A DNA stretch of 64,000 bases from contig JAIKWV010000014.1 of the NCBI GenBank assembly GCA_024684435.1, positions 40,977 to 104,976 on the forward strand, in the 5' to 3' direction. This DNA comes from Clostridiales bacterium (GTDB lineage: Bacteria > Bacillota > Clostridia > Oscillospirales > Acutalibacteraceae). The notes below the pieces were generated by a model that was not told where the DNA came from, did no database searches, and saw only the letters and a list, made by a program, of their open reading frames with translations. The translations under genes were made by a program, and so were the position numbers. Of the stretch, positions 47,307 to 55,654 are shown in pieces. Position 1 is the stretch's first letter, and every line of letters starts with the position of its first letter.

Positions 47307-47333
47307 CATATACATATGTGTAGTATGTATATG
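47307..47333 (+). promoter_or_regulatory. Dyad abutting the ribosome-binding site
   Basis: CATATACATA (47307-47316) and TATGTATATG (47324-47333) form a perfect 10-pair stem with a TGTGTAG loop. The last base of the 3' arm is the first G of the GGGGGAG ribosome site. It may be an operator or a hairpin that limits translation. Confidence 0.5.
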
Positions 47334-47344
47334 GGGGAGTAAGC

Positions 47345-48166
47345 GTGTTCGTAGTTCTTCAGCCGGAAAAGCGAGATAACGGTTTATTATCAAGATTGTC
47401 CGGGTGGCTCCATCCATATGAACCTCAGCTGACACAAGTTGCAGTAAAGAACGGCGCACCGTTCTTTACACTTGACTGTCCGGAAATATTTTCAAAAAAA
47501 GAGGGTTCTTATTTACTGCCGTGGGACAAAATAGTTTCAGCTGTGGGAAGATGTTTCTCGCGGATGCTTATCCCGGAGCGGATAATAATTCCCCGCGGTA
47601 TTCCGATAAACAGGTTTGTTCCCCGATATTTGCCGTACAGGATACTTGTTGCTTCTGTGGCGTCGATCCTCAGAGAATGCAGGCTCAAGCCCTCGGATAT
47701 ACATGTCGCCGTTATTGACAGCACCGGTATATTGTCGGATGATATCGAGCAGCTCATCATGCTTTCTTCATGCATAAAGATACTGACCAATCGGCGGCGA
47801 AAATATGAAGAGATCAGTATAAAGCTTATGAAAAAATACGGAGCGGTGCTTATTATTGCAGACGACTGTTCTTCAATTAATAACTGTAATTTTTTGATAA
47901 CAACATATGATAAATCAGTACCGAAAGGCTTTGACGGTTTTGTTTTCTGTGTAAGCTCCGAAAATGAGACATTTTACAGCTTAAACGATATTGAACTGCC
48001 ATATGAATATGAAAAGCTTGTACCTCAGGACATAAATCGACTCGATTTTGCCGGAGCTCTGTATGAACTGTGCGGTGCTAAAAAGCTTTTGGAAACAAGG
48101 GTCATCTCTTTTAGAAAAGGCGGAGCCGAAATAAAGACCGGCTCCCTTTACAGGTTTATAAATTAA
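47345..48166 (+). CDS. Conserved-looking hypothetical protein
   Basis: A 273-residue soluble protein I do not recognise. It has a basic first third, an IIIPRGIPINRFVPRYLPYRIL segment, an alpha/beta middle with HVAVIDSTGILSDDIEQLIMLSS and a repeat of strands (AVLIIADDCSSIN, FLITTYDKSV, GFVFCVSSE). No catalytic motif, signal or membrane helix is clear. It begins with GTG directly after GGGGGAG. It ends 12 bases before a miniature FTR-like gene, so the two are probably co-transcribed. Confidence 0.7.
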   Translation: MFVVLQPEKRDNGLLSRLSGWLHPYEPQLTQVAVKNGAPFFTLDCPEIFSKKEGSYLLPWDKIVSAVGRCFSRMLIPERIIIPRGIPINRFVPRYLPYRILVASVASILRECRLKPSDIHVAVIDSTGILSDDIEQLIMLSSCIKILTNRRRKYEEISIKLMKKYGAVLIIADDCSSINNCNFLITTYDKSVPKGFDGFVFCVSSENETFYSLNDIELPYEYEKLVPQDINRLDFAGALYELCGAKKLLETRVISFRKGGAEIKTGSLYRFIN

Positions 48167-48178
48167 GGAGAGTATTAT

Positions 48179-48382
48179 ATGAAAATCAAATTGAATCCTG
48201 ACAAAGAAATCGTTGAGATCGTAAAGAACGGCTTAAAGAAAACCGGCGGATACTGTCCCTGCCGCAGAGAAAAAACAGAGGATTATAAGTGTATGTGCAA
48301 GGAGTTCCGCGACCAGATATCAGACCCCGAATTTGAGGGCTTTTGTCACTGTATGCTGTATTACAAATCAAACGAAGAATAA
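48179..48382 (+). CDS. Miniature ferredoxin-thioredoxin-reductase catalytic-chain-like protein
   Basis: A 67-residue protein with three C-x-C pairs: CPC (26-28), CMC (38-40) and CHC (56-58). FTR beta chains hold a 4Fe-4S cluster plus a redox disulfide with CPC, CPC and CHC pairs and are about 110 residues; here the spacings are 9 and 15 residues and the N-terminal part is short. The segment KCMCKEFRDQISDPEFEGF is typical. It may transfer electrons to thioredoxin-like proteins, but no FTR variable chain or ferredoxin gene is in view. AAGGAG precedes the ATG. Confidence 0.85.
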   Translation: MKIKLNPDKEIVEIVKNGLKKTGGYCPCRREKTEDYKCMCKEFRDQISDPEFEGFCHCMLYYKSNEE

Positions 48383-48390
48383 CACATAAA

Positions 48391-48427
48391 AAGCCGACGC
48401 TTTCAAAAACCTGAAAGTACCGGCTTA
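48391..48427. terminator. Bidirectional terminator between convergent genes
   Basis: AAGCCG/CGGCTT outer arms and a CTTTC/GAAAG inner pairing around a short A-rich loop, flanked by A and T tracts. Confidence 0.75.
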
Positions 48428-48444
48428 CTGTTATGATTCAGAAA

Positions 48445-48816
48445 TCAATCATTATATTTTTTTATGTGATCTTTTATCGCGTTGAACGCGGTATCGCTTA
48501 TATAATGCTCAATACGGCAGGCGTCTTCCGCGGCAGTCTTTTCATCCACACCGAGACTTATCAGTATCGATGTCAGGATCGTGTGCCGCTCATAGATCTT
48601 TTCAGCCAGTTCACGCCCCTTGGCGGTAAGCTTAATATATCCGCTCTCATCTGTTTCCACAAAACCGTCTTTTTTTAAAAGACCTATACCACGGCTGACC
48701 GACGGTTTGGAAAAGCCCATATATTCGCCCACATCGATCCCACGGACAGCGGAAGATTTTTTGGAAAGAATATATATAGTTTCAAGATACATTTCACCGG
48801 ATTCAAACATTGCCAT
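48445..48816 (-). CDS. DtxR/MntR-type metal-dependent repressor
   Basis: A 123-residue regulator. An N-terminal winged helix (residues 5-65, with IDVGEYMGFSKPSVSRGIGLL as recognition unit) is followed by the dimerisation and metal domain with ERHTILTSILISLG and CRIEHYISD. The SH3 domain of long DtxR members is absent, as in MntR. The ATG at 48816 with GAGGTG upstream is preferred to an upstream start. Iron or manganese control is likely; no target genes adjoin. Confidence 0.88.
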   Translation of the reverse strand: MAMFESGEMYLETIYILSKKSSAVRGIDVGEYMGFSKPSVSRGIGLLKKDGFVETDESGYIKLTAKGRELAEKIYERHTILTSILISLGVDEKTAAEDACRIEHYISDTAFNAIKDHIKKYND

Positions 48817-48887
48817 AGTTTTCACCTCGCTGATATTGTAACATAATACCTCTAAAAAATCAACGATTTGATAATGCAAATATGGGA

Positions 48888-48920
48888 AATGCACTTGCAG
48901 TTCAGAACTGCAAGTGCATT
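48888..48920 (-). terminator. Perfect 16-bp inverted repeat after trpB2
   Basis: AATGCACTTGCAGTTC (48888-48903) and GAACTGCAAGTGCATT (48905-48920) around a single base. On the minus strand it follows the trpB2 stop and is followed by TTT, so termination is likely although the T tract is short. Confidence 0.7.
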
Positions 48921-48940
48921 AAAAATATGCTTTTTAATTA

Positions 48941-50314
48941 TTAGTAGATTTTGGGAAGCTTGTTGAAATAAGTCTGAAGCTCCTCGTCGGTGGGAACGTA
49001 ATCTGTCATCTTGCCGTCATGGAACTTTTCATAAGCGACAAGATCAAAGTAACCTGTTCCGGTAAGACCGAATACGATTGTCTTTTCTTCACCGGTCTCC
49101 TTGCACTTTAACGCCTCGTCGATGGTGGCTCTTATTGCGTGACTGCTCTCGGGAGCGGGAAGGATACCCTCGACCCTTGCGAAAAGCTCTGCCGCCTCAA
49201 AGACGGAAGTCTGTCCCACGGAAACTGCCTCCATGTAGCCGTCAGCATAAAGCTGAGAGAGGATGGGGCTCATGCCGTGATAGCGAAGACCGCCGGCGTG
49301 GTTGGGAGCGGGAATGAAGTCACTGCCCAGGGTGTACATCTTGGCAAGGGGACAAACCATTCCGGTATCGCAGAAATCGTACGCGTATTTACCGCGGGTA
49401 AAGCTGGGACATGAAGCGGGCTCAACAGCGATTATACGGTAATCAGCCTCTCCGCGAAGCTTTTCGCCCATAAAGGGAGCGATAAGACCGCCGAGATTTG
49501 AACCGCCGCCTGCACAGCCGATAATAATGTCAGGCTTAACACCGTATTTATCAAGAGCTATCTTTGTTTCAAGACCGATGACAGACTGATGGAGCAGGAC
49601 CTGATTGAGAACGCTGCCCAGTACGTAACGGTAACCCTCTGTTGTAACAGCCTTTTCAACTGCTTCGGATATAGCGCAGCCAAGGCTTCCTGTTGTGCCG
49701 GGATGCTCGGCGAGGATCTTTTTGCCGACCTCTGTTTCCATGGAAGGAGAGGGGGTGACGGAAGCGCCGTAGGTACGCATTACTTCACGGCGGAAGGGCT
49801 TCTGCTCATAGGATACCTTGACCATGTATACCTTACAGTCAAGTCCGAAATACGCACAAGCCATTGAAAGAGCTGTACCCCACTGACCTGCGCCTGTCTC
49901 GGTGGTAACGCCCTTAAGTCCCTGCTTCTTGGCATAATAAGCCTGAGCTACAGAGGAATTAAGCTTGTGGCTGCCGCTGGTGTTGTTGCCTTCAAATTTG
50001 TAATAGATCTTTGCGGGAGTGCCCAATTTCTCCTCCAGAAAATAAGCTCTGACAAGGGGAGAGGGACGGTAAACTTTGTAGAAGTTCAGGATCTCCTCGG
50101 GAATGGGGAAATATCTGGTATCGTTATCAAATTCCTGAGCTATAAGCTCCTCGCAGAATACGGGGGCAAGCTCCTCAGGCTTCATTGGTTCATGCGTAGC
50201 CGGATTAAGCAGCGGCGCCGGCTTGTTTTTCATATCTGCACGAACATTATACCAGTTGCGTGGAATCTCCTTTTCATCAAGATAAATTTTGTAGGGGATC
50301 TTTTCTTGTGACAT
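48941..50314 (-). CDS. trpB: TrpB2-type tryptophan synthase beta chain
   Basis: A 457-residue PLP enzyme of the TrpB2 branch, condensing indole and serine to tryptophan. Motifs are RPSPLVRAYFLEEKLG, the PLP lysine in EGNNTSGSHKLNSS, TETGAGQWGTALS and CAGGGSNLGGL. The long N-terminus (KIPYKIYLDEKEIPRNWYN) distinguishes TrpB2 from TrpB1. The ATG at 50314 follows GGAAGG; an upstream in-frame start is rejected. There is no trpA beside it, so it may salvage indole. It has its own regulated promoter. Confidence 0.93.
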   Translation of the reverse strand: MSQEKIPYKIYLDEKEIPRNWYNVRADMKNKPAPLLNPATHEPMKPEELAPVFCEELIAQEFDNDTRYFPIPEEILNFYKVYRPSPLVRAYFLEEKLGTPAKIYYKFEGNNTSGSHKLNSSVAQAYYAKKQGLKGVTTETGAGQWGTALSMACAYFGLDCKVYMVKVSYEQKPFRREVMRTYGASVTPSPSMETEVGKKILAEHPGTTGSLGCAISEAVEKAVTTEGYRYVLGSVLNQVLLHQSVIGLETKIALDKYGVKPDIIIGCAGGGSNLGGLIAPFMGEKLRGEADYRIIAVEPASCPSFTRGKYAYDFCDTGMVCPLAKMYTLGSDFIPAPNHAGGLRYHGMSPILSQLYADGYMEAVSVGQTSVFEAAELFARVEGILPAPESSHAIRATIDEALKCKETGEEKTIVFGLTGTGYFDLVAYEKFHDGKMTDYVPTDEELQTYFNKLPKIY

Positions 50315-50368
50315 AATACTGCCTTCCTTTCTTTTATTCTCGATGCAATTATTACGATGCATCTGATT

Positions 50369-50400
50369 TTTAAATCACTTTATCGCTTTAGTGATTTAAA
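50369..50400 (-). promoter_or_regulatory. Operator-like dyad at the trpB2 transcription start
   Basis: TTTAAATCACT (50369-50379) and AGTGATTTAAA (50390-50400) make an 11-bp inverted repeat that begins 2 bases downstream of the -10 box, so it would cover +1. Confidence 0.6.
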
Positions 50401-50402
50401 TA

Positions 50403-50431
50403 ATTATAATTCCAATATTCCGGTGTGTCAA
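50403..50431 (-). promoter_or_regulatory. Consensus sigma-A promoter of trpB2
   Basis: On the minus strand: TTGACA (50426-50431), a 17-base spacer and TATAAT (50403-50408); both hexamers are perfect. Confidence 0.88.
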
Positions 50432-50498
50432 TAAAAAATTATAAAATAACCACGTTTTTGTATTATTGAATAACATTTTTTGTTTGTTTATGCTTTTA

Positions 50499-51125
50499 TT
50501 ACTTATCATTGCACAAAGGGACTGTTTTAATTTTGTTATTTATCCATTCATCCAGAAACAGCATCTGTTCCTCCGTGTGGAACCAGTGTTCACCATCTTC
50601 CATGACCGTAAGCCCGGCGTTATGCCGTTTTGCAAATGAGGTTATCGTATCAAAAGATGTCAGATTGTCCCTGCCGCCGTAAAGTATTTCTGTTGGAACG
50701 TTCCATTCCACAGGATGACTTATGACATAGGACAAGTATTCCCGGGAAAGGTCTTCGCCGAAAGCTGTGTGAATAACTCCCTTTTCTTTAAGCTCATCTT
50801 CCGTCACATTTGCCCATAACATCATATCTCTTATAAGCTTCTCCATATCAACGATAGGGGAGATAAAATATGCTTTTTGTATATATTTATCCACTCCGGC
50901 GCACATTGAAAAATATGCGCCTATGCTGTTGGCTATAAGGATCACCCGGTCGTATTCCTTACTCAGAGGTTCAAAAAAGGCTTTAAATTCTTCCTTTGCT
51001 TCCCACGGAGTATTGGACTTATAGTCAAATCCTTTTATGTCAAAATAGGGAAAAAGCGGCATATAATGCTTCGCTTCCTCCGCATTGCCGCATTTTCCGT
51101 GAACATATATCAATACTCTTTTCAT
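50499..51125 (-). CDS. Alpha/beta hydrolase
   Basis: A 208-residue serine-hydrolase-fold protein. The opening RVLIYVHGKCGNAEEA supplies the oxyanion region; the nucleophile Ser is in LIANSIGAYF (an A-N-S-I-G elbow rather than G-x-S-x-G), Asp in YGGRDNLTS and His in GEHWFH. The natural substrate is unknown. It starts 13 bases after the stop of the GGDEF gene upstream, so it is in the same operon. Confidence 0.85.
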   Translation of the reverse strand: MKRVLIYVHGKCGNAEEAKHYMPLFPYFDIKGFDYKSNTPWEAKEEFKAFFEPLSKEYDRVILIANSIGAYFSMCAGVDKYIQKAYFISPIVDMEKLIRDMMLWANVTEDELKEKGVIHTAFGEDLSREYLSYVISHPVEWNVPTEILYGGRDNLTSFDTITSFAKRHNAGLTVMEDGEHWFHTEEQMLFLDEWINNKIKTVPLCNDK

Positions 51126-51138
51126 AAAACCGTCCCGA

Positions 51139-52512
51139 TCATTTCTTGGTAGTTAAATATTTATCGCTATGGAACGTATAAGTGTTTTTGCCGCTTTTCT
51201 TTGACTGATACATAGCTTCGTCAGATTTTTCAAACAGGTTCTCCACATCTGTCGCATCTGATCCGTGAACAATGCCAACGCTGATGGAAGCAGAGGGCAG
51301 ACCGTCTCTTGTTCTCCTGAGTTCCTTGCTGATATTTTCAATTTTCGCAGAAATAAGATCGTCCTGCATTTCCGCGGAATGTACCATGAAGACCACAAAT
51401 TCGTCTCCGCCGATACGGCACACATAATCGTCTGAACGGAAATTGTTTTTAAGAGACTGCGCCAGCTTTATCAAGACCTTATTTCCGATCTCATGTCCGT
51501 ATGTATCGTTGATCCCCTTGAAGTCGTCCAGATCGAAAAGCAGCATATAGGTGCTTTCCAGATCCAAGGTTGAAACGATCAGATCATATCCCGAACGGTT
51601 ATATACACCTGTCAGAGCGTCGTGAGAGACTTTGAAGTTAAGATTTTCCAGACTGCTCTTATAAACGTTATACATTTTATTATAAGCTCGTGCCAGATAT
51701 CGGAATTCATTAGCTCCCACCTCGGGTATCTGAGTGTTCTCTTTTATGCGGTCCACCGCGTTGAGAACAGGATTTATACCCAGACGTGAGGTAAGCCATA
51801 CAAGGAACAGAATGCCGATTCCTTGAAATAATATCACTATACGCACAAAGACCAGATCCTTATGAAAAGAATCAATTGCCGTTTTGTCTGTGGCGTACGC
51901 CATATTCTCCAGTTCATCAAGGCTGGCTCTCATGTCTATCCGGATGTTTTCCTTTTGTCTGTAGTACTCTTCGTCAAGGACCATTTCGTTGGCGCGGCTC
52001 ATCTTTGCCTCGGGGGAAAGAGCTATATCCGCTTCAGAAAGCTCCACAGACTTGAGGATATCCGGATATTCCTTATATCCCTTTGCCTCAATAACAAGCC
52101 GCATTGCGTAGTATTCCCGCTCCATCAGTTTCATTGAGTCTTCCATGGCTGCCTGAAGCTTTTCAAGCGCCGCGGCACTGCCTTCTCCCATAGACATTCT
52201 TGATATGGCGTCTTCTCTGTGGTTTGCCTCAAAAGCTTCCTCAAAATAATTGTTAAGGAACGTCATATCTCCATGCACCGTGAAACGCTGAACGTTCTCG
52301 GTAAGATAATCCGAAGCATCCATAAGTTCTCTGGCGGCTTTTCTCATAAGTATTTGCTGCTCCGAGGTTTCGGTCATATTACTAAAACTGAGAAACAGCT
52401 TATATGTGGAAAAAAAGACCAGGCCGGTAATGACAAGCGCCAATATGATAAGCAAGGCGTTTATGGTTTTCAGTGAGATGCCGTCTTTTCGTTTTTTCTT
52501 TGTAGTACTCAT
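51139..52512 (-). CDS. Membrane-anchored diguanylate cyclase (GGDEF)
   Basis: A 457-residue protein that would make c-di-GMP from two GTP. Two membrane helices (about 18-40 and 223-243) enclose an external helical sensor domain rich in Glu/Met/Ala. A HAMP-like linker leads to the GGDEF domain (about 290-450) with DLDDFKGINDTYGHEIG and CRIGGDEFVVF. The inhibitory RxxD is intact (RSDD five residues before GGDEF), implying product feedback. It is followed by a hydrolase in the operon. Confidence 0.93.
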   Translation of the reverse strand: MSTTKKKRKDGISLKTINALLIILALVITGLVFFSTYKLFLSFSNMTETSEQQILMRKAARELMDASDYLTENVQRFTVHGDMTFLNNYFEEAFEANHREDAISRMSMGEGSAAALEKLQAAMEDSMKLMEREYYAMRLVIEAKGYKEYPDILKSVELSEADIALSPEAKMSRANEMVLDEEYYRQKENIRIDMRASLDELENMAYATDKTAIDSFHKDLVFVRIVILFQGIGILFLVWLTSRLGINPVLNAVDRIKENTQIPEVGANEFRYLARAYNKMYNVYKSSLENLNFKVSHDALTGVYNRSGYDLIVSTLDLESTYMLLFDLDDFKGINDTYGHEIGNKVLIKLAQSLKNNFRSDDYVCRIGGDEFVVFMVHSAEMQDDLISAKIENISKELRRTRDGLPSASISVGIVHGSDATDVENLFEKSDEAMYQSKKSGKNTYTFHSDKYLTTKK

Positions 52513-52570
52513 TATAAATCTCCCTATACTGTCCGTACTTTTATTATACTAAACATTTGTGAAGATTCGG

Positions 52571-52611
52571 GGATAGTTCTGTGACGATCTCGTCACAGCC
52601 CGAAAACTATC
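52571..52611. terminator. Hairpin over the stop codon of the EAL gene
   Basis: CTGTGACGA and TCGTCACAG arms with a TC centre, embedded in an outer GATAGTT/AACTATC pairing. The outer arm contains the stop codon. No clear T tract follows on the minus strand, so it may be a terminator or a binding site. Confidence 0.45.
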
Positions 52612-55591
52612 TTTGCTTTCGTTCCTTCCATACTCTTATGCCGGCGATAAGCTTGTCCCCGTCATTTTTTCTGACCATAGCGATCTTAAGGCTGACCGGT
52701 TTTGGTTCACCGTCGATAATAATACGGTGATGCAGCTTAAACATTCCGTTTTCTTTGATCGTAGCAAGTACGTTTTCTTTATTCATCTGCTCACGGAACA
52801 AAGGAAGGTCATCAGGGTAAACGACCCTCTCAGCGTCACAGATGATGTTATAAAAGAAATTATTTCCCTCTGTATTCAAACCAAGCTCTTTATAGCTGTC
52901 CGTTGAGCTGTATTCTCTGTAATATCCCGTTTGGGGATCAATGGTATAAAGGCAGAGATAATCGCCGGAAAGCGCCTCAACTATTGCGTTGGAATCACGG
53001 TCCATACGCAGTACGTTGTGTTCCTTCGTATGGTTCAATTTAGAATCAACTATACTGATACCCATTATAATGTATCTTTTCGACTGCATGGAAATAGCCT
53101 TCAGGTCGGCATACTGCGGCTTTCCTGTATCAATAAGCCTGTAGCTTGTCTTAAATACGCCGCGCTCCGAGATCTCTTTGAGGATATTTTCCTTGGTAAA
53201 TATCTTAATGAAGGGTTCCCTGTCTTCTTCATATATACGTTTTACAGTTTCCTGCTGTGTTGCCGCAAAGAACTGATCTCCGTGACGCTCCACCGCAAGT
53301 TTATCACTGCCGGCAGGGGAGCTGTATTCAATGAAACGTTCCGTCTCCATATCCACATAGTAAATATTGTAGTAGTCGGATGCAAGAACTCTCGCGATAC
53401 TTGCGTAGGTGGTGCCGTCGGTAGGCTCCGAAATGGAAAGTATCGCAATAGCGGCTGCCGCCTTGCCGGTCACAGGATTGATGCTGATCTTTCTTGCAAA
53501 TGTATGCGCAGTAGATCCGTCGGGCATTTCTTCGTCAAAGAAGGCATGACCTTTGCCCTGACAGCATTCCTTGACCAGATTCATAAATGCAGACCCCGGT
53601 CCGAAAATACCGTCTTGCACATAACCCTTTTCAGACAAATCAAAGCCCAGATATCTGTCTATAAAATCACGGTAAGCCTGATTACTGCGGACTAAACGAA
53701 CTCCCCAATCTTCTATTTCCAGAATACCCATTGGGATCGTATTGAATATATTCTGAAGTGTGTTTTCGCCGCTGTCGTTCACAACAAAGGCAAGATCGTA
53801 CAGATTTACTCTGTCTATGGACTCGTAATAATCCGTCTCTTCCGGATCTTCATATCCGAAGTTCAGCATACCTTTTGTATATTCGTCAATATATGTCTCC
53901 ATTGACGCGGGCTTGTGATAATAATATCCCTGAAGCCTGGAACATCCTATATCCTGAAGGAAATGGACCTGATCTTCCGTTTCAATTCCTTCACATACCG
54001 TATCCACACCCAACGCCATGGTCATCTTTATAAGCTCGGTGAGGATGATCTTTCCTTTTGTTCCCTTGTCGTATTTCCGCATAAAGTTCATATCGAATTT
54101 TACAAGGTCAAAGGCTATCTCCTGCAAAACATCCATTGAGGAATATCCACTGCCAAAATCATCCATCCAAACCGGGAATCCCAAAGCCTGAAAGCGTTCT
54201 ATCTGCTCTTTCATATATTCAAAGTTGCTTCCCACAACGCTTTCAGTAATTTCGATGGTAATATAATTATGCTCGACTCCCGCGTCATCCACGCGTTTGC
54301 GGATCTCCTCAACGATATCGCAGCTGTCAAAGTCGGATCTTGACAGATTTATGGACTGAGAAATCACCGGCATATCCAGCTTTTTAAGACGGTTGATCTT
54401 GGCTAAAACCTGCTCAAGAACATACAGATCAAGTTTGTAGAGAATACCTGCCGATTCAAGATAGGGGATAAATTCGGAAGGGGAGAGCAGTCCGTTGACG
54501 GGATCGACCCAACGGGCAAGCGCCTCTTCATCACAGGCCTGTCCGTTCACAGCGCGGACAATGGGCTGATAATACACCTGCACCCATTTTTCTTCCAATG
54601 CTTTGTTAAGATTTGAAACAACGTGCTGACGCAGATGTACCTTTTCACGCATTTCCTCGTTAAAATAGTTAAAGCAGGAACCGTAGGTTTCGTGAAGCTC
54701 GTCACAGGCATATTTTGCCCTGTCAACAGCCGTGCTTACCAGCACATGTTCCAGACTGTTCTGATATATTCCCACATGAACAGGCAGTGAATTCCCGTCG
54801 TTCATGCGCTTACATTCAGCGAACAGCTGATACAGCTTTTTCTCCAGTCCGTCTTCTTCAGTACAAACTGAAAAATGGTCCACTCCGGCGTGGCAGCAAT
54901 TTACGCTGCCGAACATACGGATCAGTAACTCGGAAAACAACTTCAACAGTTTATCGCCCTCGGCAAATCCGTTTTTGGAGTTAAAGGCTTTCATGCCGCT
55001 CAAGTCAAAGAACAGGATAACGCTGTTTTTGCCGGCGTTTTCAATGGCATTCTCTTCGGACTCGGCAAGCTCAAAGAAATATGTCATACGGGGAAGACCG
55101 GTAAGATAATCATGATAAGTTGCGTTAAGAATACTTTCCTGATGAAGCGCATCATTGAGAGCTTTGTTCAACGTGGTCTCGTTTGCGTTTGGCTCCTCCG
55201 TATAAGTTCCCTCGTCAGTATACCAGACATGCGCCAGGCGTGCTCCGGTTTCAGTATAAGTATGTTTTCCTATGGCATGTACCACATTATATTCAGCGCG
55301 ATCCCTCGCTCTTGTACGGTAAATCACCTCGAACTTGCCGCCGTCATCTGAGGCAAATCTGAATGCTTCATCAGCGATCCTTGCCACATCGTCCGGATGA
55401 GCATACATATACAAATTGTTGTTCATATCGCTGTACGCCTTTTCCCTGTCACGGTACCCGAACATATTGCAAAAGCCCTCTGATAGTACAAGTGTGACCA
55501 CTTTTTTATCTATAAGCTGATAGACGGCAAACGGCACCTGCATACCTTCCAGTAAAGCGCGTTTCTCATTTGCAAACAAATATTTTTCCAT
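52607..55591 (-). CDS. PAS-GGDEF-EAL-PAS c-di-GMP phosphodiesterase
   Basis: A 994-residue cytoplasmic signalling protein. An N-terminal PAS-like domain (about 25-140) is followed by a degenerate GGDEF domain (about 160-320; the motif reads AGVDHF), an EAL domain (about 335-580) with DEEALARW, NLSRSDFD, EITES, WMDDFGSGYSS and VCEGIETEDQ, and PAS-like domains after about 615. The EAL catalytic residues are present, so it should hydrolyse c-di-GMP, with the dead GGDEF as a GTP sensor. The ATG at 55591 is behind GGAG. Confidence 0.92.
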   Translation of the reverse strand: MEKYLFANEKRALLEGMQVPFAVYQLIDKKVVTLVLSEGFCNMFGYRDREKAYSDMNNNLYMYAHPDDVARIADEAFRFASDDGGKFEVIYRTRARDRAEYNVVHAIGKHTYTETGARLAHVWYTDEGTYTEEPNANETTLNKALNDALHQESILNATYHDYLTGLPRMTYFFELAESEENAIENAGKNSVILFFDLSGMKAFNSKNGFAEGDKLLKLFSELLIRMFGSVNCCHAGVDHFSVCTEEDGLEKKLYQLFAECKRMNDGNSLPVHVGIYQNSLEHVLVSTAVDRAKYACDELHETYGSCFNYFNEEMREKVHLRQHVVSNLNKALEEKWVQVYYQPIVRAVNGQACDEEALARWVDPVNGLLSPSEFIPYLESAGILYKLDLYVLEQVLAKINRLKKLDMPVISQSINLSRSDFDSCDIVEEIRKRVDDAGVEHNYITIEITESVVGSNFEYMKEQIERFQALGFPVWMDDFGSGYSSMDVLQEIAFDLVKFDMNFMRKYDKGTKGKIILTELIKMTMALGVDTVCEGIETEDQVHFLQDIGCSRLQGYYYHKPASMETYIDEYTKGMLNFGYEDPEETDYYESIDRVNLYDLAFVVNDSGENTLQNIFNTIPMGILEIEDWGVRLVRSNQAYRDFIDRYLGFDLSEKGYVQDGIFGPGSAFMNLVKECCQGKGHAFFDEEMPDGSTAHTFARKISINPVTGKAAAAIAILSISEPTDGTTYASIARVLASDYYNIYYVDMETERFIEYSSPAGSDKLAVERHGDQFFAATQQETVKRIYEEDREPFIKIFTKENILKEISERGVFKTSYRLIDTGKPQYADLKAISMQSKRYIIMGISIVDSKLNHTKEHNVLRMDRDSNAIVEALSGDYLCLYTIDPQTGYYREYSSTDSYKELGLNTEGNNFFYNIICDAERVVYPDDLPLFREQMNKENVLATIKENGMFKLHHRIIIDGEPKPVSLKIAMVRKNDGDKLIAGIRVWKERKQR

Positions 55592-55654
55592 ATACAAAAT
55601 CTCCGTTTTCAAAATTTTAAGAATTTGTTTTCATATGTAAATAACACGAACAAG

